In this document: positions 8,752 through 18,240 of the stretch, piece by piece
Numbering within the stretch: the stretch's first letter is position 1
How the letters are laid out: every line of letters begins with the position of its first letter
From: Neorhizobium alkalisoli
GTDB lineage: Bacteria > Pseudomonadota > Alphaproteobacteria > Rhizobiales > Rhizobiaceae
Assembly: GCF_002968635.1 (NCBI RefSeq)
Contig: NZ_PVBN01000005.1
Span: 248,001 to 312,000 of the forward strand
DNA: 64,000 bases
Direction: 5' to 3'
Position numbers and translations under genes: made by a program
The notes under the pieces: model-generated
What the model saw: only the letters and a program-made list of their open reading frames with translations
Told to the model about the DNA's origin: nothing
Databases searched by the model: none

Positions 8752-11481
8752 ATGACCGACAACAAAGACGACAAGACACTCGGCGTTAAGAAAACCCTTA
8801 CACTGAAGCCAACGGGCGTAAGCCAGGGTACCGTGCGCCAGGATATGGGTCGCGGTCGCACAAAAGCCGTCGTGGTCGAGACACGCAAGCGCCGCCCGAT
8901 CCGCCCGGAAGACGAAAAGCCGACGTTTGCGCCCGCAGCTCCGGCTCCAAAACCCGTCGAAGCGGCACAGCCGGCGCCACAGCCTGTCACTCCGCAACCG
9001 CGGATTCATCAGCCCGCCCCTCACGGTGGCCAGCGTCCACTTCCCCAGCAAGGGCAGCGCCCTTCGCCTAGCCCATCGGCACCGCCGCCGCGTCAGCCGC
9101 AGCGTCCGCAGGTTCTGCACGACCTGTCGGCAGGCGAAATGGAAGCGCGCCGCCGGGCGCTCGTGGAAGCTCAGGCCCGCGAAGTCGTGGAAGCCAAGCG
9201 TCGCACCGAAGAAGATGAGCGCCGCAAGGTCGAAGACGAACGCCGCAAGATCGAGGAGGCGGCCGAGGCTGCTCGCCGTGCGGCGGAAGCCAAGGCCGAA
9301 CCGGCGAAGGAAGAGCCCGACGCAGCTCCGGCTCCGGCCCCAGTGGTTGCCGAAAGACCGGCAGAACAAACCGCAACTCCCGCGGGCCGCCCGCAGGAAG
9401 CACGCCCACAGGCTCCGCGCCCATCCCCGGCGGCCCCTGCAGCTGCGCCAGTTGCCGGTCGCGGCCGCCGGGCCGGCCAGGAAGAGGAAGAGGAACGGGC
9501 TCCGGCTCGCGGTGCACCTGGCCGCGGCCGCGTCGCAGCGCCAGCACCCGCCAAGGTTCCTGCCCGGCCGAAGGCCGAGGAAGACCGCCGCCGTGGCAAG
9601 CTGACGGTGACAACCGTCAGCGAGGACGACGAGGGTGGTGCCCGCGGCCGTTCGATGGCCGCCATGCGGCGTCGGCAGGAGAAGTTCCGCCGCAGCCAGA
9701 TGCAGGAACCGCGCGAAAAAGTCGTGCGCGAGGTCATTCTGCCTGAGACCATCACCATTCAGGAACTGTCGCAGCGCATGTCCGAACGCGCCGTCGACGT
9801 CATCAAGTACCTGATGAAGGAAGGCCAGATGATGAAGCCGGGCGACGTCATCGACGCCGACCTTGCCGAACTCATCGCCGGCGAATTCGGCCACACCGTC
9901 AAGCGCGTTTCGGAATCCGACGTCGAGGAAGGCATCTTCAACGTTGCCGACGACGAAGGCGAAATGGTTTCGCGTCCACCGGTCGTCACCATCATGGGTC
10001 ACGTCGACCACGGCAAGACCTCGCTGCTCGACGCCATCCGTCACGCAAACGTGGTGGCTGGCGAGGCCGGCGGGATCACCCAGCATATCGGCGCTTACCA
10101 GGTCGAACAGAACGGTCAGAAGATCACCTTCATCGACACCCCTGGCCACGCCGCCTTTACGGCCATGCGTGCCCGTGGTGCACAGGCGACCGACATCGCG
10201 ATCCTCGTGGTTGCGGCCGACGACAGCGTGATGCCGCAGACGATCGAATCGATCAACCATGCCAAGGCGGCAGGCGTTCCGATCATCGTGGCGATCAACA
10301 AGGTGGACAAGCCGGCTGCCGATCCGCAAAAGGTGCGCACGCAGCTTCTGCAGCACGAGGTTTTCGTCGAATCCATGGGCGGTGAGGTGCTCGACGTCGA
10401 GGTTTCGGCAAAGAACCACACCAACCTCGACAAGCTGCTCGAAGCGATCCTGCTGCAGGCGGAAATCCTCGACCTCAAGGCCGATCCGAACCGGACCGCC
10501 GAGGGTACCGTGATCGAAGCGCAGCTCGACCGCGGCCGTGGCTCCGTCGCAACGGTCCTCGTCCAGAAGGGCACGCTGAAGCCCGGCCAGATCATCGTGG
10601 CCGGCGACCAGTGGGGCCGCGTCCGGGCGCTCGTCACCGACAAGGGCGAGCATGTGAAGGAAGCCGGTCCTGCCATGCCGGTCGAAGTGCTGGGTCTTTC
10701 CGGCACCCCGGCGGCCGGCGACAGGTTCGCCGTCGTCGAGAACGAAAGCCGTGCCCGCGAGATCTCGGAATACCGCCAGCGTCTCGCCCGCGACAAGGCC
10801 GCAGCACGCCAGTCCGGCTCACGCGGCTCGCTGGAGCAGATGATGACGCAGCTGCAGGCCTCCGGCCTGAAGGAATTCCCGCTGGTCATCAAGGGCGACG
10901 TGCAGGGTTCGATCGAGGCCATCATCGGCGCGCTCGACAAGCTCGGCACCGACGAAGTCCGCGCTCGCGTCGTTCATTCGGGCGCAGGCGGGATCACCGA
11001 GTCGGATATCTCGCTCGCCGAGGCATCCAATGCGGCGATCATCGGCTTCAACGTCCGTGCCAACGCACAGGCACGCACCTTCGCCGAGCGTTCGGGCATC
11101 GAAATCCGCTACTACAACATCATCTACGATCTGGTGGATGACGTGAAGGCAGCGATGTCGGGTCTGCTCTCTCCGGAACGTCGCGAAACCTTCCTCGGCA
11201 ATGCCGAAATCCTGGAGGTGTTCAACATCACCAAGGTCGGCAAGGTTGCAGGTTGCCGCGTGACCGAAGGCAAGGTCGAGCGCGGTGCAGGCGTACGCCT
11301 CGTGCGCGACAACGTCGTCATTCACGAAGGCAAGCTCAAGACGCTCAAGCGCTTCAAGGACGAAGTCTCGGAAGTGCCTGTCGGTCAGGAATGCGGTATG
11401 GCCTTCGAGAACTACGAAGACATCCGCGCAGGCGACGTCATCGAGTGCTTCCGCGTGGAGCACGTCACGCGCACGCTGTGA
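8752..11481 (+). CDS. infB: Translation initiation factor IF-2
   Basis: GTPase that places fMet-tRNA on the 30S subunit. Length 909 residues. The first about 330 residues are a low-complexity Ala/Pro/Arg/Glu region. An IF2_N domain follows ([20 protein letters not shown], about 336-390). The G domain has G1 GHVDHGKT (about 416), G3 DTPGHAAF, G4 NKVDK and G5 SAK. Domains II-IV follow ([33 protein letters not shown]). The gene that normally follows, rbfA, is absent here; a small unknown gene begins instead. Confidence 0.98.
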   Translation: MTDNKDDKTLGVKKTLTLKPTGVSQGTVRQDMGRGRTKAVVVETRKRRPIRPEDEKPTFAPAAPAPKPVEAAQPAPQPVTPQPRIHQPAPHGGQRPLPQQGQRPSPSPSAPPPRQPQRPQVLHDLSAGEMEARRRALVEAQAREVVEAKRRTEEDERRKVEDERRKIEEAAEAARRAAEAKAEPAKEEPDAAPAPAPVVAERPAEQTATPAGRPQEARPQAPRPSPAAPAAAPVAGRGRRAGQEEEEERAPARGAPGRGRVAAPAPAKVPARPKAEEDRRRGKLTVTTVSEDDEGGARGRSMAAMRRRQEKFRRSQMQEPREKVVREVILPETITIQELSQRMSERAVDVIKYLMKEGQMMKPGDVIDADLAELIAGEFGHTVKRVSESDVEEGIFNVADDEGEMVSRPPVVTIMGHVDHGKTSLLDAIRHANVVAGEAGGITQHIGAYQVEQNGQKITFIDTPGHAAFTAMRARGAQATDIAILVVAADDSVMPQTIESINHAKAAGVPIIVAINKVDKPAADPQKVRTQLLQHEVFVESMGGEVLDVEVSAKNHTNLDKLLEAILLQAEILDLKADPNRTAEGTVIEAQLDRGRGSVATVLVQKGTLKPGQIIVAGDQWGRVRALVTDKGEHVKEAGPAMPVEVLGLSGTPAAGDRFAVVENESRAREISEYRQRLARDKAAARQSGSRGSLEQMMTQLQASGLKEFPLVIKGDVQGSIEAIIGALDKLGTDEVRARVVHSGAGGITESDISLAEASNAAIIGFNVRANAQARTFAERSGIEIRYYNIIYDLVDDVKAAMSGLLSPERRETFLGNAEILEVFNITKVGKVAGCRVTEGKVERGAGVRLVRDNVVIHEGKLKTLKRFKDEVSEVPVGQECGMAFENYEDIRAGDVIECFRVEHVTRTL

Positions 11482-11519
11482 CCCCCGGCAACGAGCCTCA
11501 GCAATTTCAGGAGCCGTCC

Positions 11520-11945
11520 GTGACCTTCACGGGCGGCTCCTGGCATTTCGAATACATGCTTTCCGACGAGGAACTGGAAGAAGGCATCACTCTTGTGGTG
11601 CAGTACTATTTCGAGCGGCGGCAAAAGCTACTTGGATTGCTGGGGTTTTACGATTCCCTGGCAAAAAAGTTCCGGAAGAAGAACCCCTCCCCGCTGATCG
11701 TCTCGGAAAAGCGGGAGATACGTTCCATCAAGGCGGAATTCGGGCCTGACGTCGTCCGGGCACAAGGGGACGGCCTGCTGATCGAACTGGACGCGAAGCG
11801 GCTCAGCAAGTTGATAGAGCTCGGCGACTGGCTGGTTCTTTTCTACGACGGCGGGCATCTGCTCCTGCCCCGGCGAATTTTTCCGGACGACGTGACGGCT
11901 AAACTCTACATACGCTACGTTCGCGACTTGATCCGCCGGCACTAG
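11520..11945 (+). CDS. Small conserved-looking protein of unknown function (weak YcxB-like C-terminus)
   Basis: 141 residues, soluble, not confidently recognised. It starts VTFTGGSWHFEYMLSDEELEEG and ends with LSKLIELGDWLVLFYDGGHLLLPRRIFPDD. That last pattern (hydrophobic strand, 'i.pkr.F') recalls the C-terminal YcxB domain, but the membrane helices usual in that family are missing. GTG 11520 is chosen because AGGAG stands six bases upstream; GTG 11478, overlapping the infB stop, is also in frame. It sits where rbfA would be expected and is probably co-transcribed with infB. Confidence 0.65.
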   Translation: MTFTGGSWHFEYMLSDEELEEGITLVVQYYFERRQKLLGLLGFYDSLAKKFRKKNPSPLIVSEKREIRSIKAEFGPDVVRAQGDGLLIELDAKRLSKLIELGDWLVLFYDGGHLLLPRRIFPDDVTAKLYIRYVRDLIRRH

Positions 11946-12061
11946 AGCACCGTGCGTCCCAGACCAGCGCGCGGTGGCAAAAATTTTCAGCTTCTACCAG
12001 AGAGCTCCCGGCGGTAAGCATCGCCCTATATCTGTATTTTCCAGTTTCTGAGGAGGAAAGC

Positions 12062-12823
12062 ATGGCAGTTTCATTCGACCTGAGCGGCAAGACGGCAATC
12101 GTCACCGGCGCCAATACCGGGCTGGGACAGGCGATAGCCGTAGCACTCGCCGGCGCGGGCGCGGACGTGGCGCTGGTGGGACGATCCTCGATGTCAGAGA
12201 CGGAAGCAGCCATCGCCGCCGCCGGCGGCGGAAAAAGCCACACGATCAAGGCTGACCTTTCGACTATCGAACCGGTTCAGGACGTGATCGACCAGGCGAT
12301 CGCCTTGACCGGCCGCGCCGATATCCTCGTCAACAACGCCGGTATCATCCGCCGGGCCGATGCAATCGATTTCAGCGAAGCCGACTGGGATGCAGTGATG
12401 GATGTGAATCTCAAAACGGTTTTCTTCCTCTCCCAGGCCTTCGCACGTCGTCTGATCAGCGAAGGCAAGGGCGGCAAGATCATCAACATCGCCTCGCTTC
12501 TCTCCTTCCAGGGCGGTATCCGCATCCCCTCCTATACGGCCTCCAAGAGCGGCTTGGCCGGGTTGACGCGCCTGCTCGCCTGCGAATGGGCCGGCAAAGG
12601 CATCAACGTGAACGCGATCGCGCCCGGCTATTTCTCGACCAACAATACCGAAGCGCTTCGCAACGACCCCGACCGCAATTCGGCCATCCTCGGCCGCATC
12701 CCCGCAGGTCACTGGGGCCAGCCCGAAGAACTTGGCGGTGCGGCTGTTTTTCTGGCGTCGCCGGCCGCGGACTACGTCCATGGCGTGGTTCTACCGGTCG
12801 ATGGCGGCTGGCTGGCACGTTGA
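12062..12823 (+). CDS. kduD: 2-dehydro-3-deoxy-D-gluconate 5-dehydrogenase (KduD-type SDR)
   Basis: Short-chain dehydrogenase, 253 residues, interconverting 2,5-diketo-3-deoxygluconate and 2-keto-3-deoxygluconate in pectin/uronate catabolism. It has the Rossmann motif TGANTGLG, NNAG, catalytic IASLLSFQGG and YTASK, and the ends typical of KduD: ECA-like INVNAIAPGYFSTNNTEAL and the C-terminus VDGGWLAR. Preceded by GAGGAGGAAAGC, a strong ribosome binding site. No kduI or pectinase gene is adjacent, so it stands alone. Confidence 0.9.
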   Translation: MAVSFDLSGKTAIVTGANTGLGQAIAVALAGAGADVALVGRSSMSETEAAIAAAGGGKSHTIKADLSTIEPVQDVIDQAIALTGRADILVNNAGIIRRADAIDFSEADWDAVMDVNLKTVFFLSQAFARRLISEGKGGKIINIASLLSFQGGIRIPSYTASKSGLAGLTRLLACEWAGKGINVNAIAPGYFSTNNTEALRNDPDRNSAILGRIPAGHWGQPEELGGAAVFLASPAADYVHGVVLPVDGGWLAR

Positions 12824-13131
12824 CGGCCCCATAGCCGCCGGGACGAGCCGACAGACGGATATCTCAAACTCAGCGCCACCGCCTCGATCAGGCGGTGATC
12901 CAACGGCGATCGCTCCCTCATCGAGGTACGTGGCGCGGTAACTGTCGCCTCAGGCGAATTTGATCGGTTTTCTCAAGATTTATTAGTTGCCATTTCCAGT
13001 CATGTTTATTATCGGGTAGCAGCATAATCGCGAAGTCGGGCGGCAGCCGCCCTCTTCCGGTGCCCATTTGCGGCGACACTGATCGCCCTCCCGCCGATCG
13101 CGTTGTCGAATAGTCCGGAGTATCGCCTGCC
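12824..13131. other. Intergenic region between kduD and exbB with one hairpin
   Basis: A perfect 8-bp stem CACCGCCT/AGGCGGTG with a 5-base loop lies at 12877-12897, but no T-run follows, so termination after kduD is uncertain. The stretch 12960-13025 is AT-rich and holds a weak promoter match (TTGCCA, 17 bases, TATCGG). No clear Fur, Irr or RirA operator was recognised upstream of exbB. Confidence 0.4.
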
Positions 13132-14265
13132 ATGCCTGTTGCCCTGAAGCTCGCTTTTCCCACGCGCCAGCCGAACAGGCGCCGGCTTCCCCTGACCCTG
13201 GCGATGCTGATCCTGGCGGCTTCAACCGGCATGGCGCAAACCCCTGCCCCTGATGCAGCGACCCAGCCGCCAGCAGCCACGACAGCTCCACAACCGCCAC
13301 AGCCCCAGCCGGTTACGCCGGCGGTTCCGAATGCGGCGACATCCCAGGCACCCGCAGATCCGACAAATGCGCCCCAGGCGCCTGCAGTTCCGGCAACGCC
13401 GGCTCCCGAGGCGGGTGCCCCTGTTGCCGGCGCGTCTGCGGCAGAGCCGCCGGCCTCCGCCGCACCTGCACCGGCACAATCCAACCCGCAGCGGCCAACC
13501 GATGTGTTCACCCAGTTCCTGGAACCGGAACGCCGTTCGGACCTGCCGCATGACCTTTCTCCCTGGGGCATGTTCATGGCGGCGGACTGGGTGGTCAAAG
13601 GCGTGATGCTTGGACTGGCTTTCGCCTCCTTGGTGACCTGGACTGTCTGGCTTGCCAAGACGCTGGAGCTTGCCGGTGCCCGAGCCCGAGCCGGCAGGAC
13701 GCTGAAGATCATCCGCTCATCCCGCACGCTCTTCGAGGCGGTCGACGCAGCGGGCAGCCGCGGCGGCCCGGCCGCCCTCATGCTGCGTGCAGCAACCGAG
13801 GAAATGCAGCTTTCCGAAGCCGCGATCGACCATGTGCATGGTGACGGCGTGAAGGAGCGGGTGGGATCGGCACTTTCGCGCATCGAGGCCTATGCGGGCC
13901 GCCGCATGTCGCGCGGCACCGGTGTGCTCGCAACGATCGGCTCCACCGCGCCGTTCGTGGGCCTCTTCGGCACCGTCTGGGGCATCATGAACTCCTTCAT
14001 CGGCATCTCCCAGTCGAACACGACCAATCTGGCGGTCGTGGCTCCTGGCATCGCGGAGGCCCTGCTCGCAACCGCGATCGGTCTCGTCGCCGCTATTCCG
14101 GCGGTCGTCATCTACAACGTCTTCGCGCGGTCCATCACGGGTTACCGGCAGCTTCTGGCGGACGCCGCGGCCGGCGTCGAACGGCTGGTCAGCCGCGATC
14201 TCGATTTTCGGAAAATTCCCCCGGGAGGCCGCAAGGCTCCCGTATCGCTGGTGGCTGGAGGCTGA
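13132..14265 (+). CDS. exbB: TonB-system energizer ExbB
   Basis: Proton-channel subunit (MotA/TolQ/ExbB family) that powers TonB. 377 residues: a signal-like start (LTLAMLILAASTGMAQ), an Ala/Pro-rich periplasmic extension to about residue 125, a first membrane helix near 156-177, and the conserved TM2/TM3 pair (GVLATIGSTAPFVGLFGTVWGIM; LLATAIGLVAAIPAVVIYN). The long extension is common in rhizobial and Brucella ExbB. exbD begins 6 bases downstream. Confidence 0.95.
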   Translation: MPVALKLAFPTRQPNRRRLPLTLAMLILAASTGMAQTPAPDAATQPPAATTAPQPPQPQPVTPAVPNAATSQAPADPTNAPQAPAVPATPAPEAGAPVAGASAAEPPASAAPAPAQSNPQRPTDVFTQFLEPERRSDLPHDLSPWGMFMAADWVVKGVMLGLAFASLVTWTVWLAKTLELAGARARAGRTLKIIRSSRTLFEAVDAAGSRGGPAALMLRAATEEMQLSEAAIDHVHGDGVKERVGSALSRIEAYAGRRMSRGTGVLATIGSTAPFVGLFGTVWGIMNSFIGISQSNTTNLAVVAPGIAEALLATAIGLVAAIPAVVIYNVFARSITGYRQLLADAAAGVERLVSRDLDFRKIPPGGRKAPVSLVAGG

Positions 14266-14271
14266 TCGACC

Positions 14272-14793
14272 ATGGCCGGCGGCATCCGCGAACATCACGG
14301 CGACGAGCTTTCCGAAAATCACGAAATCAACGTGACGCCGTTCATCGACGTCATGCTGGTTCTGCTGATCATCTTCATGGTGGCCGCGCCGCTTGCGACC
14401 GTCGACGTCAATGTCGATCTCCCCGCCTCCACAGCCAAGCCCGCCGAACGCCCGGACGAGCCGCTTTATCTGACGGTCAAGGAAGACCTTAGCCTCAACA
14501 TCGGCAACGACGCCGTGGCGCGCGAACAGCTTGCTGCGTCGCTCGACCGGATGACGGAAGGCAACAAGGACACGCGCATCTTTCTTCGCGCCGATAAGGC
14601 GGTCGACTACGGCCAGTTCATGGAAGTGATGAACCTGCTTCGCGACGCCGGCTATCTGAAGATCGCGCTGGTCGGCCTCGAAACCCTGCCGGCCCCGCAA
14701 GCTCCGGCGGCGTCCCCGAGCGGCGATGGACAAGCGCCGACCGCGGTTCCACAGGTGCAGCCGGCGGCTCCATCCGCGGGAGGCAATCCATGA
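14272..14793 (+). CDS. exbD: TonB-system transport protein ExbD
   Basis: 173 residues, one N-terminal membrane helix (FIDVMLVLLIIFMVAAPLA) containing the conserved proton-carrying aspartate (D26) in NVTPFIDVMLV, then a periplasmic domain. A Pro/Ala-rich tail closes the protein. It partners ExbB and TonB in using the proton gradient for outer-membrane uptake. Its stop overlaps the tonB start by 4 nt. Confidence 0.95.
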   Translation: MAGGIREHHGDELSENHEINVTPFIDVMLVLLIIFMVAAPLATVDVNVDLPASTAKPAERPDEPLYLTVKEDLSLNIGNDAVAREQLAASLDRMTEGNKDTRIFLRADKAVDYGQFMEVMNLLRDAGYLKIALVGLETLPAPQAPAASPSGDGQAPTAVPQVQPAAPSAGGNP

Positions 14794-15821
14794 GCCTCGT
14801 CGTCTCGCAGACAGGTCCTGGCGGACGCGTCGGCGAGCTGGCGCTTTGGGCTGTCGCCGGCCTGGTCATGCTGACGGTGCATGTCGGCGGCGCAGCCTAT
14901 CTGCTCAAGGAAGATCCGGGGGCGCCTGCCGATAACGCGCCGCCTGCGGCGATCATGATCGAACTGGCGCCCGAACCGGAAGCCGTCAACACCGAAGAAG
15001 AACAGGTTTCACCTGATACTGTGGACCAAGAGGTCGTCGAGAGCGAGCAGGTGGAGCCGGTCGAGGAACCACCACCGCAACCGGTTGAGGAACCTCAGCC
15101 CGAACCCGAGCCGACGCCGGAACCAATCGTGGAACAGCCTCCGGAACCGGTCGAGCCTCCACCGCAGGAGATTGCGGAGCCGATTGAACCCACACCGCCA
15201 GAACCTGTGATCGAGGAACCTCTGCCGGAGCCACAGCCGACACCCGAGGTTACCGAAACCATTCCCGAGCCAACGCCGGAGCCGATCGAGGAGATCGATC
15301 CTATCGAGCAGCAGATGACCGCGGCGCTGGAAAATGTCGAGGTGCCTTTGCCAATGGTGCGGCCCGAACCGCCGTCGACCGAGAAGCCGGAAGAGGCAAA
15401 GAAGCCTGAGCCGAAGAAAGAGCCGGTCAAGAAGGTTCAAAAACCGAAACAGCAGCAACAGCAGGCTCGCCAGGAAATGGCCGAGGCAAAAATCCAGGCC
15501 AAGGAGTCCGACCGGACGGCAGCAACCCAGACCTCGACCGGTTCCATCGCGCCGTCTGTCTCGCCAGCCAAGTGGAAATCGCGCGTGCAGGCCAAGATCG
15601 CCAGAAATACACGCAAGTGCCCCGGCAACAGCACGGGCAGCACCACCGTGCGTTTCAATTTCGATGGCGGCGGCACTGTCACCAATGTCTCGGTATTGCG
15701 GTCATCCGGCGATTCGGCGATCGATAACTACATCGTTTCGGCCGTGCGGCGCGCTTCGCCGATCCCCGCTCCGCCAACCGGAGTGGCAAGTTATCTCGAT
15801 CAGCCGCTGACCTGCGAATAA
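14790..15821 (+). CDS. tonB: TonB family energy transducer
   Basis: 343 residues: one membrane helix at about 14-34 (ALWAVAGLVMLTVHVGGAAYL), a long periplasmic spacer of Pro/Glu repeats (about 65-190) and Lys/Gln-rich stretch, and a C-terminal TonB domain (WKSRVQAKIARNTRKCP, then TTVRFNFDGGGTVTNVSVL and ASPIPAPP). It transmits energy from ExbBD to outer-membrane receptors. No TonB-dependent receptor gene is in the window, so it probably serves receptors encoded elsewhere. Confidence 0.92.
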   Translation: MSLVVSQTGPGGRVGELALWAVAGLVMLTVHVGGAAYLLKEDPGAPADNAPPAAIMIELAPEPEAVNTEEEQVSPDTVDQEVVESEQVEPVEEPPPQPVEEPQPEPEPTPEPIVEQPPEPVEPPPQEIAEPIEPTPPEPVIEEPLPEPQPTPEVTETIPEPTPEPIEEIDPIEQQMTAALENVEVPLPMVRPEPPSTEKPEEAKKPEPKKEPVKKVQKPKQQQQQARQEMAEAKIQAKESDRTAATQTSTGSIAPSVSPAKWKSRVQAKIARNTRKCPGNSTGSTTVRFNFDGGGTVTNVSVLRSSGDSAIDNYIVSAVRRASPIPAPPTGVASYLDQPLTCE

Positions 15822-15874
15822 CGATCGGCTATATGCGGAATATCCTTCGCTAATCTGATCCGGATATTCCAGAT

Positions 15875-16864
15875 ATGCATATGCCTCTCAAAGAAGCCGA
15901 AACGCTGGTTCAAGCCACCTTCCAAGCCAATGGCGTTCTGCCCGAAACGGCCCGATCCGTCACAAATGCGCTGGTACAGGCCGAAGCGGCAGGGCAATAC
16001 GGGCATGGCTTGCGCCGCGTGCCCGCCTATATCGGTCAGGCCCGCAGCGGCAAGGTGGATGGCAAAGCACGATATGTCGCTTCCCGTCCCCGGCCGGCAG
16101 TCCTCACGATCGATGCCGCCCTCGGTTATGCCTATCCGGCCTTCGACCTTGCCGTGGAGCGGCTTCCGGAGATTGCCCGGGAGCAGGGCATCGCGCTTTG
16201 CCTCATCCATCGCTCGCACCATGCCGGCGTAATGGCGCTGACGGTGGAGCGCTTCGCCGAGCAAGGCCTCACAGCGCTGATGTTTGCCAATGCTCCGGCT
16301 TCCATGGCGGCCTGGGGCGGAAGGAAGCGGCTCTTCGGCACCAATCCGATCGCCTTTGCGACACCCGTTGCGGGTGACGACCCGCTGGTCATCGATCTGG
16401 CGCTTTCGACGGTCGCGGCCGGCAAGATCATGGCGGCCCGGCAGAAGGGAGAGAGCATTCCGGAAGCCTGGGCCTTCGATGCCGATGGTAACCCCACCAC
16501 CGACCCGAATGAGGCACTCAGGGGCGTCATGGCGCCGTCCGGCGGGGCCAAGGGCGCAGCGCTCGCGCTGATGGTCGAGATCCTTGCGGCAGGGCTGACG
16601 GGCTCGAATTTCTCCCGTGAAGCAAGTTCGTTCATGGAGGAGAACGGTACCCCGCCTTCGGTCGGTCAGATGCTTGTTGTCATCGATCCCGCTGCCGGCA
16701 CGGCTTCGGCCGGCGAACGGATCGCTGAACTGGCGCAAGAGATGGTTTCGGAAGAGGGGGTTCGTTTGCCGGGCCGCAGAGGCCAGAATGCCCGCCGCAA
16801 AGCAATCGAATCCGGACTCCATATCGACGACGAAGTCCTCGCGTCAATCAAGGCGCTGGTCTAG
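15875..16864 (+). CDS. Malate/L-lactate dehydrogenase family (Ldh_2) oxidoreductase
   Basis: NAD(P)-dependent 2-hydroxyacid dehydrogenase of the Ldh_2/YlbC fold, 329 residues. Family marks are GQYGHGLRRVPAYIGQ, HRSHHAG (catalytic histidine region), FGTNPIAFATP and GGAKGAALALMVEIL. Members act on malate, lactate, sulfolactate, ureidoglycolate or delta1-piperideine-2-carboxylate; the substrate here is open. It follows tonB by 53 bases, and its stop overlaps the convergent ABC permease by 4 nt (CTAG). A second ATG six bases downstream is an equally possible start. Confidence 0.9.
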   Translation: MHMPLKEAETLVQATFQANGVLPETARSVTNALVQAEAAGQYGHGLRRVPAYIGQARSGKVDGKARYVASRPRPAVLTIDAALGYAYPAFDLAVERLPEIAREQGIALCLIHRSHHAGVMALTVERFAEQGLTALMFANAPASMAAWGGRKRLFGTNPIAFATPVAGDDPLVIDLALSTVAAGKIMAARQKGESIPEAWAFDADGNPTTDPNEALRGVMAPSGGAKGAALALMVEILAAGLTGSNFSREASSFMEENGTPPSVGQMLVVIDPAAGTASAGERIAELAQEMVSEEGVRLPGRRGQNARRKAIESGLHIDDEVLASIKALV

Positions 16865-18240
16865 GCCCGCAGTGCTGCGGCCGGCGGCTGCCGATAAGCG
16901 AGGACGGCAGGAATCGCGGCGAGAACGGCTGACGTGGCGAGAAGAAGAATGGCGCTCTTCAAATCCTCGTCCGTAAAGCCGACCGGGAGTACGATGCCGC
17001 TCTGGTCCGTGAAGACATTACCGATCATCTGCGCGGCGAAAAGGCCTATCAGAAAGCCTAAGCCAATACCCAGGGCGATCAGCAGGAAGAGCTCGAGCCA
17101 GACGATGGCAAACACCGAGGATCGCGGCGCTCCGAAAGCGCGAAGGGCCCCGATCTGGCGCCGCCGCTGGCCGATATGGGTGACGGTCACGAGCACGAGA
17201 GCGGCTGCCACCAAGCCCTGGGAACCTGCCGCAACGGCGCCGAGCACCAGCTTGGCGTCTCCCAGCGTCCCATAAAGATTGGTCAACACCTCGCCGGGAA
17301 AGACCGCCAGCGTATTGCCGTTGCGATATTCCTGCCGGAGCTTGTAGGCATCGGCGATCGTTTTCGGCTTCACCAGAACCGCAGGCAGGCCCGGTGCATC
17401 CGCGGCAAAGTCTTCGACGACGGGTGCATCCGGATCAATCCCATGATGATCGGGATTTTCCTCTCCATGCGCACCCTGGCCGGCGGCCACGGCCGTCTCG
17501 CGTGCGTGGCCGTGGTCGTGACCGTGTTCGCGTGCAGCCTCGAAAAGACTGTGCCCATGTTCGTCGGTGGCCGCCGCAGCAGGGGTTATCTCCCGTGCTG
17601 CTTCGCCGTCGTGCTCTTCTTCCTCGCCATGTTCATGACCAAGGCCATGAACATGCCAGACGGCCTGGATCGGGACGAGAATGGCGCGGTCCCATGGCGT
17701 GCCGGTCGGCAGCAGCCTGCCGGTGATACGATAGGCCACACCGGCATGGGTTTCGCCGCCTGTGGCGGCCGTTCCATGCATCGGTTTGACCTCTCCGCCG
17801 ATCGGGAGCTTCACGGCAGCGCCGATGACGGCTTCGCCTTCCCTGCCGAACATGCCGCCTTCGGCAAAACCGGAGACCGTGCTCGAAATCAGCGAACGCG
17901 TCGTACCGACCAAAGGATAGCCGGCGAAAGAATCGCCGAAACCGACCGGCGCCACCCAGGCAACGCGTGGGTCCTTCGATAGCTTCGCCAGCACGTCGCC
18001 CGACATCAACGGGAGGGGCGCCGGCTGCAGGAAGACGGAGGACAGGACAAGCTGGGTCTCGCTGCCGGCCGCGCCGATGACCAGGTCAAACTTGTCGGCA
18101 GCCCGGGCACTGCCGAGACGCAGCGCGCGCTCCTGAAGCGTGACCGTGACGCCAACGGCCGTCGCGAGTGCCACCAGCAGGACAACGACCGTGGCGCCGG
18201 CCCAAAGACGGCGAAGATCCGCGAGGATGAACCGCATCAT
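16861..18240 (-). CDS. FtsX/MacB-type ABC transporter permease with histidine-rich loop
   Basis: 459 residues. One N-terminal membrane helix (about 12-35), a large periplasmic domain, and three C-terminal helices (GLVAAALVLVTVTHIGQRRR; FLLIALGIGLGFLIGLFAA; ILLLATSAVLAAIPAVLAY), the MacB/LolC layout. The periplasmic part carries 14 histidines between residues 196 and 266, in HVHGLGHEHGEEEEH and EHGHDHGHARE, a metal-binding style insertion. It overlaps its ATPase gene by 4 nt. This suggests metal sensing or handling, probably zinc; transport direction is not shown. Confidence 0.9.
   Translation of the reverse strand: MMRFILADLRRLWAGATVVVLLVALATAVGVTVTLQERALRLGSARAADKFDLVIGAAGSETQLVLSSVFLQPAPLPLMSGDVLAKLSKDPRVAWVAPVGFGDSFAGYPLVGTTRSLISSTVSGFAEGGMFGREGEAVIGAAVKLPIGGEVKPMHGTAATGGETHAGVAYRITGRLLPTGTPWDRAILVPIQAVWHVHGLGHEHGEEEEHDGEAAREITPAAAATDEHGHSLFEAAREHGHDHGHARETAVAAGQGAHGEENPDHHGIDPDAPVVEDFAADAPGLPAVLVKPKTIADAYKLRQEYRNGNTLAVFPGEVLTNLYGTLGDAKLVLGAVAAGSQGLVAAALVLVTVTHIGQRRRQIGALRAFGAPRSSVFAIVWLELFLLIALGIGLGFLIGLFAAQMIGNVFTDQSGIVLPVGFTDEDLKSAILLLATSAVLAAIPAVLAYRQPPAAALRA

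Noticed and set aside
8665-10653. A very long open frame antisense to infB
   Set aside because: GC-rich codon bias leaves the opposite strand open. The translation is low-complexity with no domain, no ribosome binding site, and it lies wholly over infB.
12877-12897. Hairpin after kduD as a terminator
   Set aside because: The 8-bp stem is perfect but no T-run follows on either strand; kept only as a note in the intergenic entry.
15010-15330. Repetitive DNA in tonB that could be taken for a tandem repeat or CRISPR-like array
   Set aside because: The repeats are Pro/Glu codons of the periplasmic spacer, irregular in length, in frame with tonB.
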